Below, one piece after another: positions 1-8,628 of a DNA stretch of 64,000 nt (positions are counted from its first letter, which is position 1; the number at the start of each line of letters is the position of its first letter). The position numbers were made by a program, and so were the translations under genes. Under the pieces are notes generated by a model. That model was not told where the DNA came from, made no database searches, and worked only from the letters and a program-made list of their open reading frames with translations. Origin of the DNA: Schizochytrium sp. TIO01 (taxonomy: Eukaryota; Sar; Bigyra; Thraustochytrida; Thraustochytriidae); the NCBI GenBank assembly GCA_004764695.1, contig SMSO01000035.1, forward strand, positions 4,097,040 through 4,161,039. The letters run 5' to 3'.

Positions 1-1
1 T

Positions 2-397
2 GCAGCCATCGAGGCCCCTAACTCTCGCACGGGCTTTGGTGCCAGCGCCACGGATAACGCCATCTCTGCTTTGCTCAAGTGCATCATCTTCAAGAACGCT
101 TCGAGCATCATCTCCAAGTTCCTCACATACCCGCCGTGCAAGTCCGATGCGCTCGAGTCCCGCATTGTTCACTACCGCTTGTACCGCACTCTCGCCACAC
201 AGAACGCGAACTTCATGCCGCATGCTGACCGCATCCGCCAGATCCTCCTTGAGGCCTGTACCGCTGACAACGGCCGCGACGAGAAAACCGGAGTCTACGA
301 TGAGGATGCATCCATTGTCTCCAACGAAACGAGGGCTTGGGTGCACGCCAACCTTGGCGGCCCCGCGCCTGTGCAACCCCCTGTGCCTCCCTCATAA
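2..397 (+). CDS. Importin-5 / karyopherin-beta-3-like protein, C-terminal end only
   Basis: The frame is open from the first bases of the window to a TAA at 395-397, giving about 131 C-terminal residues; the rest lies outside the window. The stretch ATDNAISALLKCI resembles the conserved C-terminal HEAT helix of importin-5/Kap121 proteins, and the following segment (a YPP turn, then an S-x-A-x-E-S-R helix, then NFMPHADRIRQILLEA) follows the same helix order that importin-5 shows in its last repeats. Members are nuclear import receptors built of HEAT repeats that bind Ran-GTP and cargo such as ribosomal proteins. The tail ends in a Pro/Ala-rich stretch. The assignment rests on recalled family similarity over a short fragment, so the subfamily (IPO5 rather than another beta-karyopherin) is likely but not certain. 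Confidence 0.65.
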   Translation, partial: AAIEAPNSRTGFGASATDNAISALLKCIIFKNASSIISKFLTYPPCKSDALESRIVHYRLYRTLATQNANFMPHADRIRQILLEACTADNGRDEKTGVYDEDASIVSNETRAWVHANLGGPAPVQPPVPPS

Positions 398-3254
398 ATT
401 TGTTTCCTGCACTTGTCACCTTCAAAAACAAAACAAAACAGATTTTGACGATAACACCATGTTATCAACAAAAACAATCGACTTATTGAGGAGCTCTATG
501 CTTTCGTTTTGTTCTTGTTGATAAATATTGTTTCTCGTTAAAACTCCGCCACCCGAGAGAGCATAGCTGAAGAAAACACTTCAGACCTAAGCACACGCTA
601 CACAACCCCTTACGTACAGCAATAGAGCAACGACCAATACTCTACTTTCTACAAACATACATCCTACTATTCACGATGAAGAAGGAGATTTATTCCGTGC
701 ATTCGATTGGTCTTTTTCTCCCAACCTGATCTATCTTTTCACATTTTACGTACTCGCTAAAATCAATTTTAGAGACACATACTACTACTACTGCTACTAT
801 TATTATCACCACTGGTATATAAGTATACTTTGGGGTATTAAGTTGTCGTTGTTGCTACCAAAGCTAATGCTTTGAGTTTGTTTTGGAGTTTTCTAGGACA
901 GATCATGATGTTTGTCTGTTTATATGCACTTTCTGTGTGGTATAACCCCCCCCAGATGCCCTAGTATGCAGGTCGTGTTACTCATCCTCATGATCACATT
1001 GCCGCTCTTTTGTAAGCTATCACCGCAGTTGTTATGACCATTTCTATTTTGTATTTTACTGGTTTTAACCCGAGCAACAGAACTAAACCTCGGTTCAGCC
1101 TAGTGCAGCATCACTCTAATGTCGATTGAATGGGTCAAATTGATTGTCATAATTCAGGTTCTTCAATAACTGTTTAACTCATTTGATCAGTCAGAGCAAG
1201 CCTGATAAATTTGACCATCGAATTATTAGATCGCTTGCCAAGTAATCTATCTTTAGAAACCTTAGTTTAATTTTGACCTCGTCCACGAAATGGTATTTTG
1301 TAAATTATATGGAACCCCTTCGTCATATTCATTCAACCGTCTCCATAAATCTTTGCCTTGATAACGCCAATCCTCTCCAAGACGATATGTACCCGCTGTC
1401 AAATTTCCAAACACTCTCGCAAGATGATTGGTCTTACAGGAGTGCATCCGTCACTCCGTATGATGTGTAATTTTTACAGACAAACAAAACTCAGCAGCAC
1501 GCACAAACACTTTGAACCGAGCTGCTTGAACCAAGCTGGTGTACAAATACTTCGCCCCAGCTGCTAGGTTTACATGGCCTACAGCTGATGCCCAGGTTCG
1601 CACGGGTTGGCATCTATGCCATCGCCCCTTCTCAAACCATTTGCCCCTGAATCTCACAGTAGTGTTAATAACATTTTTACACCACCCATTTTCATATCAA
1701 ATACATGGCAGGGGAAAAAAGCGCGGGGAACTTGGAAAGAGAAAAGCCAAGAGTGAAGAACGAAGAGTTGACCAGGACTAAGAAAGATCTCATCCCTTCG
1801 CAGAGCTCTGCGCCAGATCCTGCACCTCCGCTGTTTCCCAAGTCTGCCCAGCACAAGGGAAGCGGGTATGCGCATCCAGTCCCAAACAGCGACAGGTTTG
1901 GAGAATGCTGTTTGTTTGCGGTAAAGCCTAAACCAGAATCGTAGCACGCTCTCTGCCCCTACTAGTAGCTAGTTGCTCCTACCAGTAGGCCTGCCTAGGC
2001 CCCACTAGTAGTGCCATCGCATGGTCTGTTCATTGCCCGTCTAACGACGAGCTCTCCTCGAATAGATTAGTAACGGTTCTCATCACGCAGCAGCAAAAGC
2101 GGTGGGCAGACCGCAGAGCGGAGCGTTGACTGGTTTATCGCCTGTGACCTCGCGAAAATTGGCGTACGTGGCCGAAGCTTTGCTATGTGCTGATCTCAGG
2201 GCCTATTTCCAAGTTCATCATTTGTCATCATTCAAGTTTTATTTCTAAAGTTATAAAAAAGCTGTTTTATAAAAAATGATGTATATATTTTTATTTTTAA
2301 AAGGGGCGAAGCAGCCTATTCGTACATATAGAGAAAGGACTACATCCTACGGTAAAATATGATAGCAATAGTGTTAATATTTATCGAAAGAAAAGTCGCC
2401 TTGGACAGACCAGACCGCCTGAAGACTAGACACCACTTGCCAAGGCAGTTCCATCATTTATTGTGCCTAGTGAAATCATCAACAGCGGAGAGGGCCTTTC
2501 TTTCATCATTGGTGCTCGCTCACCCGATGCCCATTTCCCCATACTCTAATGCTTTTGGTTCTCTCGTTTCTTCATTATTTAATTAAATAGTATTTCTTAG
2601 TAATGTGATATATATTGATTTTAATTTTAACATTTTAAAGTTAAAAATCTAATACGGCGTAATATGGTGGAAATAGATCGATCGATAAGGGGCACCTAAA
2701 AGGAAGGAAGATAAAAAATAAATGAAGAACTTTGAGGGCTAACTACCGCCCTATTAGCTAAAACAATAGCAGTGAGGTAAGGTTGAGATAATAAAGAGGA
2801 ATGAGTGGAATTGTCATCCTACTATGATAGTACTATCATATCCTTTACTTTCAGAGTATCTATCATTCATTGAATTGTGCTGAGATTAACTAACCTATGA
2901 TCTGTGCTTATTATGCTTAGTTCATTTAGGTTGTAGTACCAAGCTAAACACTGTGTATATATAGGAGATCAAGTTAACCACGACAACGGTGGCGTCGCGA
3001 GCGTCCAGCAAACCGGAATCACAACGAGCTAGGAGTTGGCCGCAAGGTAGTTGGGGGTAGGCGCACTGGAGCCAAGAGTGGCCTTGCCAAGTGTCACTGA
3101 CCCTGGAGATTGATTGCACTTGCGGTGGGAAGAACGAGCGATCCTCAGTTGACTTCTTGCAAAGCGACGTGAAGAAAGTCTGCAAGGTTGTCCACAAGGA
3201 CAGCTGGAAAAGTTTACGGGGATAGAGGTTGAACAGAATAACCTTGACGAAAGG
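398..3254. other. Intergenic DNA, about 2.9 kb, no supportable gene
   Basis: Only short overlapping frames on both strands, none with recognisable domains or a composition resembling the neighbouring genes. It holds short ACT/TACTA trinucleotide-like stretches near 780-800, a run of eight C near 948-955, CTAGTAG-type near-palindromes at 1960-2010, and a very AT-rich stretch at 2240-2310 containing a TTATAAAA/TTTTATAA inverted pair. The downstream end carries TATA-like sequence at 2956-2963 and 3255-3262 and probably serves as the promoter of the gene starting at 3290. Confidence 0.5.
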
Positions 3255-3262
3255 TATATAAG
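3255..3262 (+). promoter_or_regulatory. TATA-box-like element upstream of the acidic-protein gene
   Basis: TATATAAG lies 28-35 bases before the ATG at 3290. If used as a TATA box it would place transcription start almost at the ATG, implying a very short leader. A second candidate, TATATATA at 2956-2963, would give a leader of about 300 bases. No experimental start is visible, so this is a motif match only. Confidence 0.35.
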
Positions 3263-3289
3263 CTCGCAACTTGCAGGAATCTCTAAACC

Positions 3290-4533
3290 ATGGAGGCGAT
3301 TGTTGGACTGATGACCAAGGTTGGCCCGGTGGTGCAGGCTGTGGTGATGGATGCTTCTGGCGAGTTCTCGGAGCAGACTATGGACATGACACCCGCCAAA
3401 GACGAGATTACCAAACTGCTTCAGGGCCAAGCAACCTTTATTGGCAAGTTCAGGGAGCAGGGTGTCGTGCTCATGCGCGTGCGTGAACCCGTAGAGGAAG
3501 TGCATTCCGTGAACAGCGGTGTGCTCCCGTACCCCTTCGACGCGATGGAAGACACTGTCCACGGATCTGTTCTGCTGCTCAAGATGAGTGATGATGCCGA
3601 GCCTGAAAGCTTTACTCTGGAAGGATTTTAAGATCCTTGAGGCTGCGCAAAAGGACAAGAAGGCCAACGGAATCGACGAAACAGCCATCGAAGAAAAACC
3701 CTGAAGATGACGCAGATGTTGCGCAGGAGGAAGATGACGCCGAAGAAGGCGAAGAAGAAGACGAAGATGGCGAAGACGAGGATGACGACGAGGATGATGA
3801 TGGCGAAGATGATGATGATGAGGATGACGATGGCGAAGATGACCAAGACGACCCCGCAGCCAACAACGAAGACGACAATGGTGATGACGAAGACGACGAC
3901 GAGGAAGATGAACCCTACAACGACGGCGATGATAATGAAGGCAACGATGATGACGTTGAAGGCGAAGGCAATGCCGAGGAAGAGGGCGAAGAAGAAGAAG
4001 ACGAAGGCGAAGATGAAGGCGAAGGCGAAGACGATGATCAAGAAGATGATCAGGAGGAGGGTGATGAAGAGGAAGAGGGTGACGAGGATCAAGATCAGGA
4101 TCAAGACGATGATGATCAAGAGGGAGAGGACGAGGAAGAGGAAGAAGTGGAAGGCGATGAAAACGCTGAAGGCGAATCTGACAATGGCGAGGGCAACGAC
4201 GGCGAAGATGACGCAGAAGACGACGACGACGACGAAGACGAAGACGACGAAGGCAACGATGATCAAGAGGAGGAGGGTGACGAAGAGGAGGAAGAGGAGG
4301 AAGAGGAGGGCGACCAGAGCCCCTCCGGTAAGCGAAAGTCAGAGGCCGAGGACATTCACATCACAAAAAAGACCAAAACGAACGACGATGACGATGACGA
4401 AGAACAGGTCGACGATGATGAAGAAGAAGGTGATGACCAAGACGAAAACGTTCAGGAGGGCGACGACGATGACGACGACGACGATGAACAAGTTAACGAT
4501 GATGATGATGATGATGATGAAGACGATGAGTAA
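3290..4533 (+). CDS. Unrecognised small domain plus extreme Asp/Glu-rich tail; frame apparently broken by two 1-base insertions
   Basis: The ATG at 3290 sits in AACCATGG. The first 113 codons encode a compact domain (starting MEAIVGLMTKVGP) and stop at 3629-3631. The sequence stays coding-like in the next frame (DFKILEAAQKDKK..., 3621-3699), then in the third frame up to TAA before 4534. Dropping one G in the GG at 3623-3624 and one A in the A5 run at 3694-3698 would give one frame of 413 residues. The last ~280 residues are mostly D and E, interrupted by a basic patch near 4330-4380 (GKRKSEAED...ITKKTK) that resembles a bipartite nuclear localisation signal. I infer a nuclear, histone-chaperone-like acidic protein, but the N-terminal domain is not one I can name. 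An intron is a less good explanation because the skipped segment itself looks coding. Confidence 0.6.
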
Positions 4534-4912
4534 GTACACTAAAATTACTGCTGAATGGAGATTCACTCCCATCATGTTTTCTAAATTAAATAGTCGAGGT
4601 AATGCATTGGCAAGCGGAGCTCCAAAGGTCTTTTTAAAACATCCATATTCCCTCTTTTTACAAATCAAATTATGCTAGTGCTGTGGACCAATATCGCTAG
4701 TATTCTTGTGTAACCAAAATACAATGTTTCTCGTGATCTATAAGTATACGTCCAGTCTTTCTATTCCTTTCTTTGGAGTAATTAATCGTTTATGCAGCTT
4801 CACAAAAACAATGAGCGCAACTTTAAAGTCGAAGACTTCCCATAATTAATTTTATCTTTTTCAAACTCGCTCTTTACTTTCCGCCAGCTTCTAGATAAGC
4901 TTGATGATACGT
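4534..4912. other. Spacer between convergent genes
   Basis: About 380 AT-rich bases between the end of the acidic-protein gene (+) and the end of the RED gene (-). It must hold both 3' UTRs and poly(A) sites; no distinctive element other than AT-rich runs is seen. Confidence 0.5.
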
Positions 4913-6586
4913 TTAGGGCAAGCTTGGCCCAACACTATCTGCTTCTGGGTATGTTTCAAGTCCATCGATCCCGTGACCGGGAGGCATGCTTGGTCCAATC
5001 GTATTTGCCTCGGGATAAGCTGAGCTGTAATCGCCGTGACCGGGAGGCATGTTTGGTCCAATCGTATCTACCTCGGGATACGCTGAGCTGTAATCACCGT
5101 GACCAGGGGGCATGCTTGGTCCAATCGAATCTGCCTCGGGATACACCGAGCCGTAATCACCCTGGCCAGAGGGCATACTTGGGCCTACATTATCTGCTTC
5201 AGGATAGGCTGAACTGTAGTGGATCTGATTCGAAGGTAGACTCGGACCAGTGGTATTTGCTTCTGGATAAGCAGAATCAGTATCATAACAGTGAGGTTGA
5301 ACACTAGGACCAACATAGTGTTGCCCATCTTCGGACTCGCTACCTCTCGTATTAGAAGTTGCTTCATAATGAGCCAAGTCACTAGACAAATGGCTTGTAT
5401 CCTCTTGTATACTACCATCATCCTCATCAAGAGCGAGTTGTTTGCGTTCACGCTCGAGGCGGACTTCTTCTTCCTCACGCTGCTTTGCGACGGCCTTTGC
5501 CTCCTCCTCGAACTGCTCGCGCTTAGCAAGAACAGCATTGAGATTCACTTGATAATCTTCCTCAATATCCGAGAAGATGTCATCGTCATCATCATCATTA
5601 TTACCGCCTTTGTCGATACTAGCGTCAATTTGGTTTGCGCTCACATCTTTTTGTCTTGATGATAGCTCAGTTCCAGTATTGCTACTATCAAAATTGGTTT
5701 TCGATCTCTTCGTAAGAGAAGCTTTTGATAAGGCTTTCGCAGATCTTAAATGTTTAGCACGGATGAGCTCCAGAGCTCGTTGCAAAGGTCCCGTTACAGA
5801 CGAGTGCCATCCCTGAAGCGTCATCATCGTTAACGGGGCGGCGGAATCCACAACACCCGAACTTGTGTCAGGCACTTTAGATTTAATTCTCGGAATACGG
5901 CCGTCGCCATCATAGATATATGCGAGCACGCCGGGCTGAAACAAATTGCTACGGTGCCTTTTTTTAATCACAATGCGCTGCTCTGTTTTGTTTCTTTCGA
6001 GGCAAGCTTTTACGACAGACTGCGCGACAGCTGAAACCGATGTGGTTGCCAGTTCCCCAGACCCTGCTGCAGTTTTGAGGTTGGCCTCGTGCTCGAGCCG
6101 GATTTCCTCCCGCCTACGCTGGACCTGTTCCAAATCAAGCCCTTTTTTTGCATGACCGAGATCTCCAAGAGCCCCATCCCCAGAACCTAGCACAGACGCA
6201 TACTCACTAGCAATATGCGCTGCATCCACAAGCCCTCCAGCGGATTTTCCTGAGCGACGTTCTGCTGCGCGATCTCTATACCCAAGACCTCCAGAAACCG
6301 CTGACACTTCATCCTCCGCATTTCGAGATTTATCCTTTGCATCGATTTCATTTCCAAAATCGTTTTTATACTCGTTATTGACCTCATTGTTGTCGCTTTT
6401 GTTGTCAAAGTCATTGTCATCGTCACCAAAGAGTCTGGCCTCATCGTCGTCATCATACTCTGCGCCACGGGAGTCTAAAGCCCGTTTTCGCTTGGCCTGG
6501 CGCCTACGAGCGTCATCCCTACGAACCTCTGAAAGCACCGCCGCATCCACCTTGCGGCCCATAACCTCCTCGGGAGCGCCCTTCAT
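4913..6586 (-). CDS. RED/IK-family spliceosomal protein
   Basis: A 557-residue product when started at the first in-frame ATG (6586); the open frame extends to a GTG at 6616 that I do not use. Residues 103-111 read YRDRAAERR, the hallmark of the RED N-terminal domain, followed by KKGLDLEQVQRRREEI, matching the conserved KGLD(F/L)-x-LLQKVR-x-EI segment of human RED, and by QPGVLAYIYDGDG...IPRIKSK, matching the PGRMAYV-D-D...PTTLIRSK segment. RED (IK) is a component of the spliceosomal B complex and partners SMU1 in the nucleus. An acidic DDDDDDIFSDIEEDY motif and a charged helix follow. The C-terminus is unusual: instead of the animal tail it ends in tandem 21-residue YPEA...GPSMPPG repeats. 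The 5' end faces the methyltransferase gene at 6942. Confidence 0.8.
   Translation of the reverse strand: MKGAPEEVMGRKVDAAVLSEVRRDDARRRQAKRKRALDSRGAEYDDDDEARLFGDDDNDFDNKSDNNEVNNEYKNDFGNEIDAKDKSRNAEDEVSAVSGGLGYRDRAAERRSGKSAGGLVDAAHIASEYASVLGSGDGALGDLGHAKKGLDLEQVQRRREEIRLEHEANLKTAAGSGELATTSVSAVAQSVVKACLERNKTEQRIVIKKRHRSNLFQPGVLAYIYDGDGRIPRIKSKVPDTSSGVVDSAAPLTMMTLQGWHSSVTGPLQRALELIRAKHLRSAKALSKASLTKRSKTNFDSSNTGTELSSRQKDVSANQIDASIDKGGNNDDDDDDIFSDIEEDYQVNLNAVLAKREQFEEEAKAVAKQREEEEVRLERERKQLALDEDDGSIQEDTSHLSSDLAHYEATSNTRGSESEDGQHYVGPSVQPHCYDTDSAYPEANTTGPSLPSNQIHYSSAYPEADNVGPSMPSGQGDYGSVYPEADSIGPSMPPGHGDYSSAYPEVDTIGPNMPPGHGDYSSAYPEANTIGPSMPPGHGIDGLETYPEADSVGPSLP
4916..5273 (-). repeat. 63-bp tandem repeat encoding the RED C-terminal tail
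   Basis: Six copies of a YPEA(D/N)x(I/V)GPS(M/L)P motif occur at about 21-residue (63-base) spacing; the last full unit is 23 residues and the final copy is cut off by the stop codon. The middle copies are almost identical at both DNA and protein level (GPSMPPGHGDYSS linker), indicating recent duplication by slippage or unequal exchange. Confidence 0.85.
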
Positions 6587-6941
6587 GGAGTAAAGTCTGC
6601 TAAATGATTGGCACACCCACCCACAATCAGGCTAGCTCAGTGGCGAGTTGAAGAGAATCACACTCTCGTTGCGTAAGCGCACTCGGTGACTTTACTGTCT
6701 CTGCGCAAGGGATCTCAAGTTCCAGATTTGTTTGGAGGCCGAACTCGTGGACTAGTACGAGTAGACTTTATCCTTTCTTTTCAAAGGCAATCTCATATTC
6801 CTCAAATCCTCAGGACCAAGCAAACCTACTTTGAAATAGATCGCTCCAGCAGCGCTCTCGCTTGGCTTCAGCGATTTCTTGTTGAACATTCCTGCGAGTT
6901 AGTCTCTCGCAGTCGGGTTTTTAGGCCCTTTCTTTGTCACG
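6587..6941. promoter_or_regulatory. Divergent promoter region shared by RED and the methyltransferase-like gene
   Basis: The two ATGs (6586 on the minus strand and 6942 on the plus strand) are only about 355 bases apart and point away from each other, so both promoters and both leaders must lie here. No clear TATA box is seen on either strand. A bidirectional promoter is inferred from the geometry alone. Confidence 0.5.
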
Positions 6942-8057
6942 ATGGCGGCTATGGCTGCAACATCCTCCGCGATGGAGGCAGAGCATGACCAAGATGAGGA
7001 CCTCATGGAGCTTTTGCAAGCGCTCGAGCCGCTCCCGCTATCAGTTCTGGACTCTGTACTGGGTGGTATGCTTTACCCAACCGGTACTATCGGTGACCTA
7101 AAGCAATGGCGTGGTAATACTGGTCTTGCGGAGTCTCTTCGCAGTATGTACCTCCGCAAGGCCTTTGGTCATGGTCAGGCATATGCGGAGCGCCTCGCGC
7201 TCATCTCCGATGCGGGATTCTTGCCGACGCGACAAGCCCTGATTGAGCTTTTTGGGCTGCAAAGACCCTCGGTGGAGGCATGGACACGTGCTGGCCCGAA
7301 GGACCACCTTGCGCGGAAACAAGAGCTCATGAAGCAGGCGCTCGAGGCGTCACCTCCGGGAAGCGTCGCCGCATGGACTTTAGAGGACAAACTCGAGGCT
7401 CTTGGATGTGCCATATGGGGCCGCAACACTTTTAACCTCATTGCGGAGGAGACTGGTCGATACGAGTTCTACACAGCCGAGTTTGTTGAGCAAATCGCCG
7501 CCTACCTCCATGGAAGACTTGAAGCACTTGGTGGCGGAAGTCTCGTCGAAGTAGGTGCGGGAAACGGCTCTCTCACATTTTTTATCAACGCTGCCCTTGA
7601 GCAACTTGGATCTAAACATAGGTGTGTGGCAACAGACCCCGATCTGCGGCCTGCGCCGCGCCAAAAGACTGGAGCTTCAGGAGAGTCGGGAGAGTATGAC
7701 ATCGAGGCACTCGATGTAACGCAAGCTCTGGAAAAGCATAAACCCACGATTGTACTATGCGCATGGATGCCGATGGATACAGACTGGAGCGCAGAATTCC
7801 GAGCATGCAGCTCCGTAAAGGAGTATGTGCTGGTAGGTGAAGCTGATTTTGGTGCCTGTGGTCATAATTGGCTCACGTGGGGCAACCCGGAGTATAAAGA
7901 GGATGGCCTTGCAGGAGCTGATTCAGGCACGCCACCTTCGGTAGCGGACGGATGGGAGCGATTAGACCTGCTTGAAATCTCCAAGTGGCAAATGCAGCGG
8001 TATGACAGCAACTACTACTCTGGAAACTCAGTCACGGTAGCTTTTCGTAGGCGTTAG
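6942..8057 (+). CDS. Class I SAM-dependent methyltransferase-like protein
   Basis: 371 residues from an ATG in CACGATGG. Residues about 200-211 read SLVEVGAGNGSL, a good motif I (E/D-x-G-x-G-x-G) of the Rossmann-fold SAM-binding site; TDPD about 25 residues later provides the acidic residue normally found at the end of strand 2; CAWMPMDTDW at about 273-282 sits where motif IV is expected. The N-terminal ~190 residues are helical and include hydrophobic repeats and a basic region but no named domain. The C-terminus contains NWLTWGNP and a conserved-looking SKWQMQRYDSNYYSGNSVTVAF segment. Substrate is unknown. It is divergently arranged with the RED gene. The methyltransferase fold is likely; catalytic activity is inferred. 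Confidence 0.65.
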   Translation: MAAMAATSSAMEAEHDQDEDLMELLQALEPLPLSVLDSVLGGMLYPTGTIGDLKQWRGNTGLAESLRSMYLRKAFGHGQAYAERLALISDAGFLPTRQALIELFGLQRPSVEAWTRAGPKDHLARKQELMKQALEASPPGSVAAWTLEDKLEALGCAIWGRNTFNLIAEETGRYEFYTAEFVEQIAAYLHGRLEALGGGSLVEVGAGNGSLTFFINAALEQLGSKHRCVATDPDLRPAPRQKTGASGESGEYDIEALDVTQALEKHKPTIVLCAWMPMDTDWSAEFRACSSVKEYVLVGEADFGACGHNWLTWGNPEYKEDGLAGADSGTPPSVADGWERLDLLEISKWQMQRYDSNYYSGNSVTVAFRRR

Positions 8058-8628
8058 TTTGATGCTCACTATTACACTACAAGTTTGCCAGATAAATGTA
8101 TGAATACACATACGAAAGCAACATACAGCATAGAATCATTCAATTTGAACAAATCTAGCTTGAATTTCGACTCACTATCACCACCCACGACTATAACTTA
8201 AATATATCGTTCACATTGTTCACCCTGTGTTGATTCCTGATTGATGTTCGGAGAAGAGAATTAGCAAGTAAGAAGACAAGCTATTTCCTTTCACTTCACA
8301 AGTACTGAATTTAACCATTGAATACTCATCTCCCCTTGTTCTGCAAGCTTTGATGCTGCAACTCTCCTTCATAAACCCTCATTTCTCTCTCTTATATACA
8401 TCAACAAATGTACATATCATGTTTCCTTATAGTTGCTGTTATCTTATGTAGGTATTCCCATGGGCCCAATAAAACGCAGGGTAAGGCCATAATCTGAACA
8501 TCTAATATACTAATAAAGGAATGAGATATTCCAGGAAACAAACAAGAATCGATAGCAAAGAGGCATTAGTGAATATCAAATGTTGAAATTTGTCTCGGTT
8601 CGAGTTTAGCAAGTGTACATGTTTTGAA
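8058..8628. other. Spacer between convergent genes
   Basis: About 570 AT-rich bases between the 3' end of the methyltransferase-like gene (+) and the 3' end of the ubiquitin-conjugating enzyme gene (-). No gene is supportable; the segment must contain two oppositely oriented 3' UTRs. Confidence 0.5.

Noticed and set aside
3029-3688. 219-codon minus-strand frame opposite the start of the acidic-protein gene
   Set aside because: It overlaps the plus-strand frame almost fully and lacks recognisable domains; the plus-strand protein has a Kozak-like ATG and coding-like content.
3612-3878. Poly-Ser minus-strand frame
   Set aside because: Also the complement of the acidic repeat in another frame.
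3628-4266. 212-codon minus-strand frame that is almost entirely hydrophobic (V/I/F/L)
   Set aside because: It is the complement of the Asp/Glu codons (GAT/GAC/GAA/GAG) of the acidic tail; the composition is an artefact.
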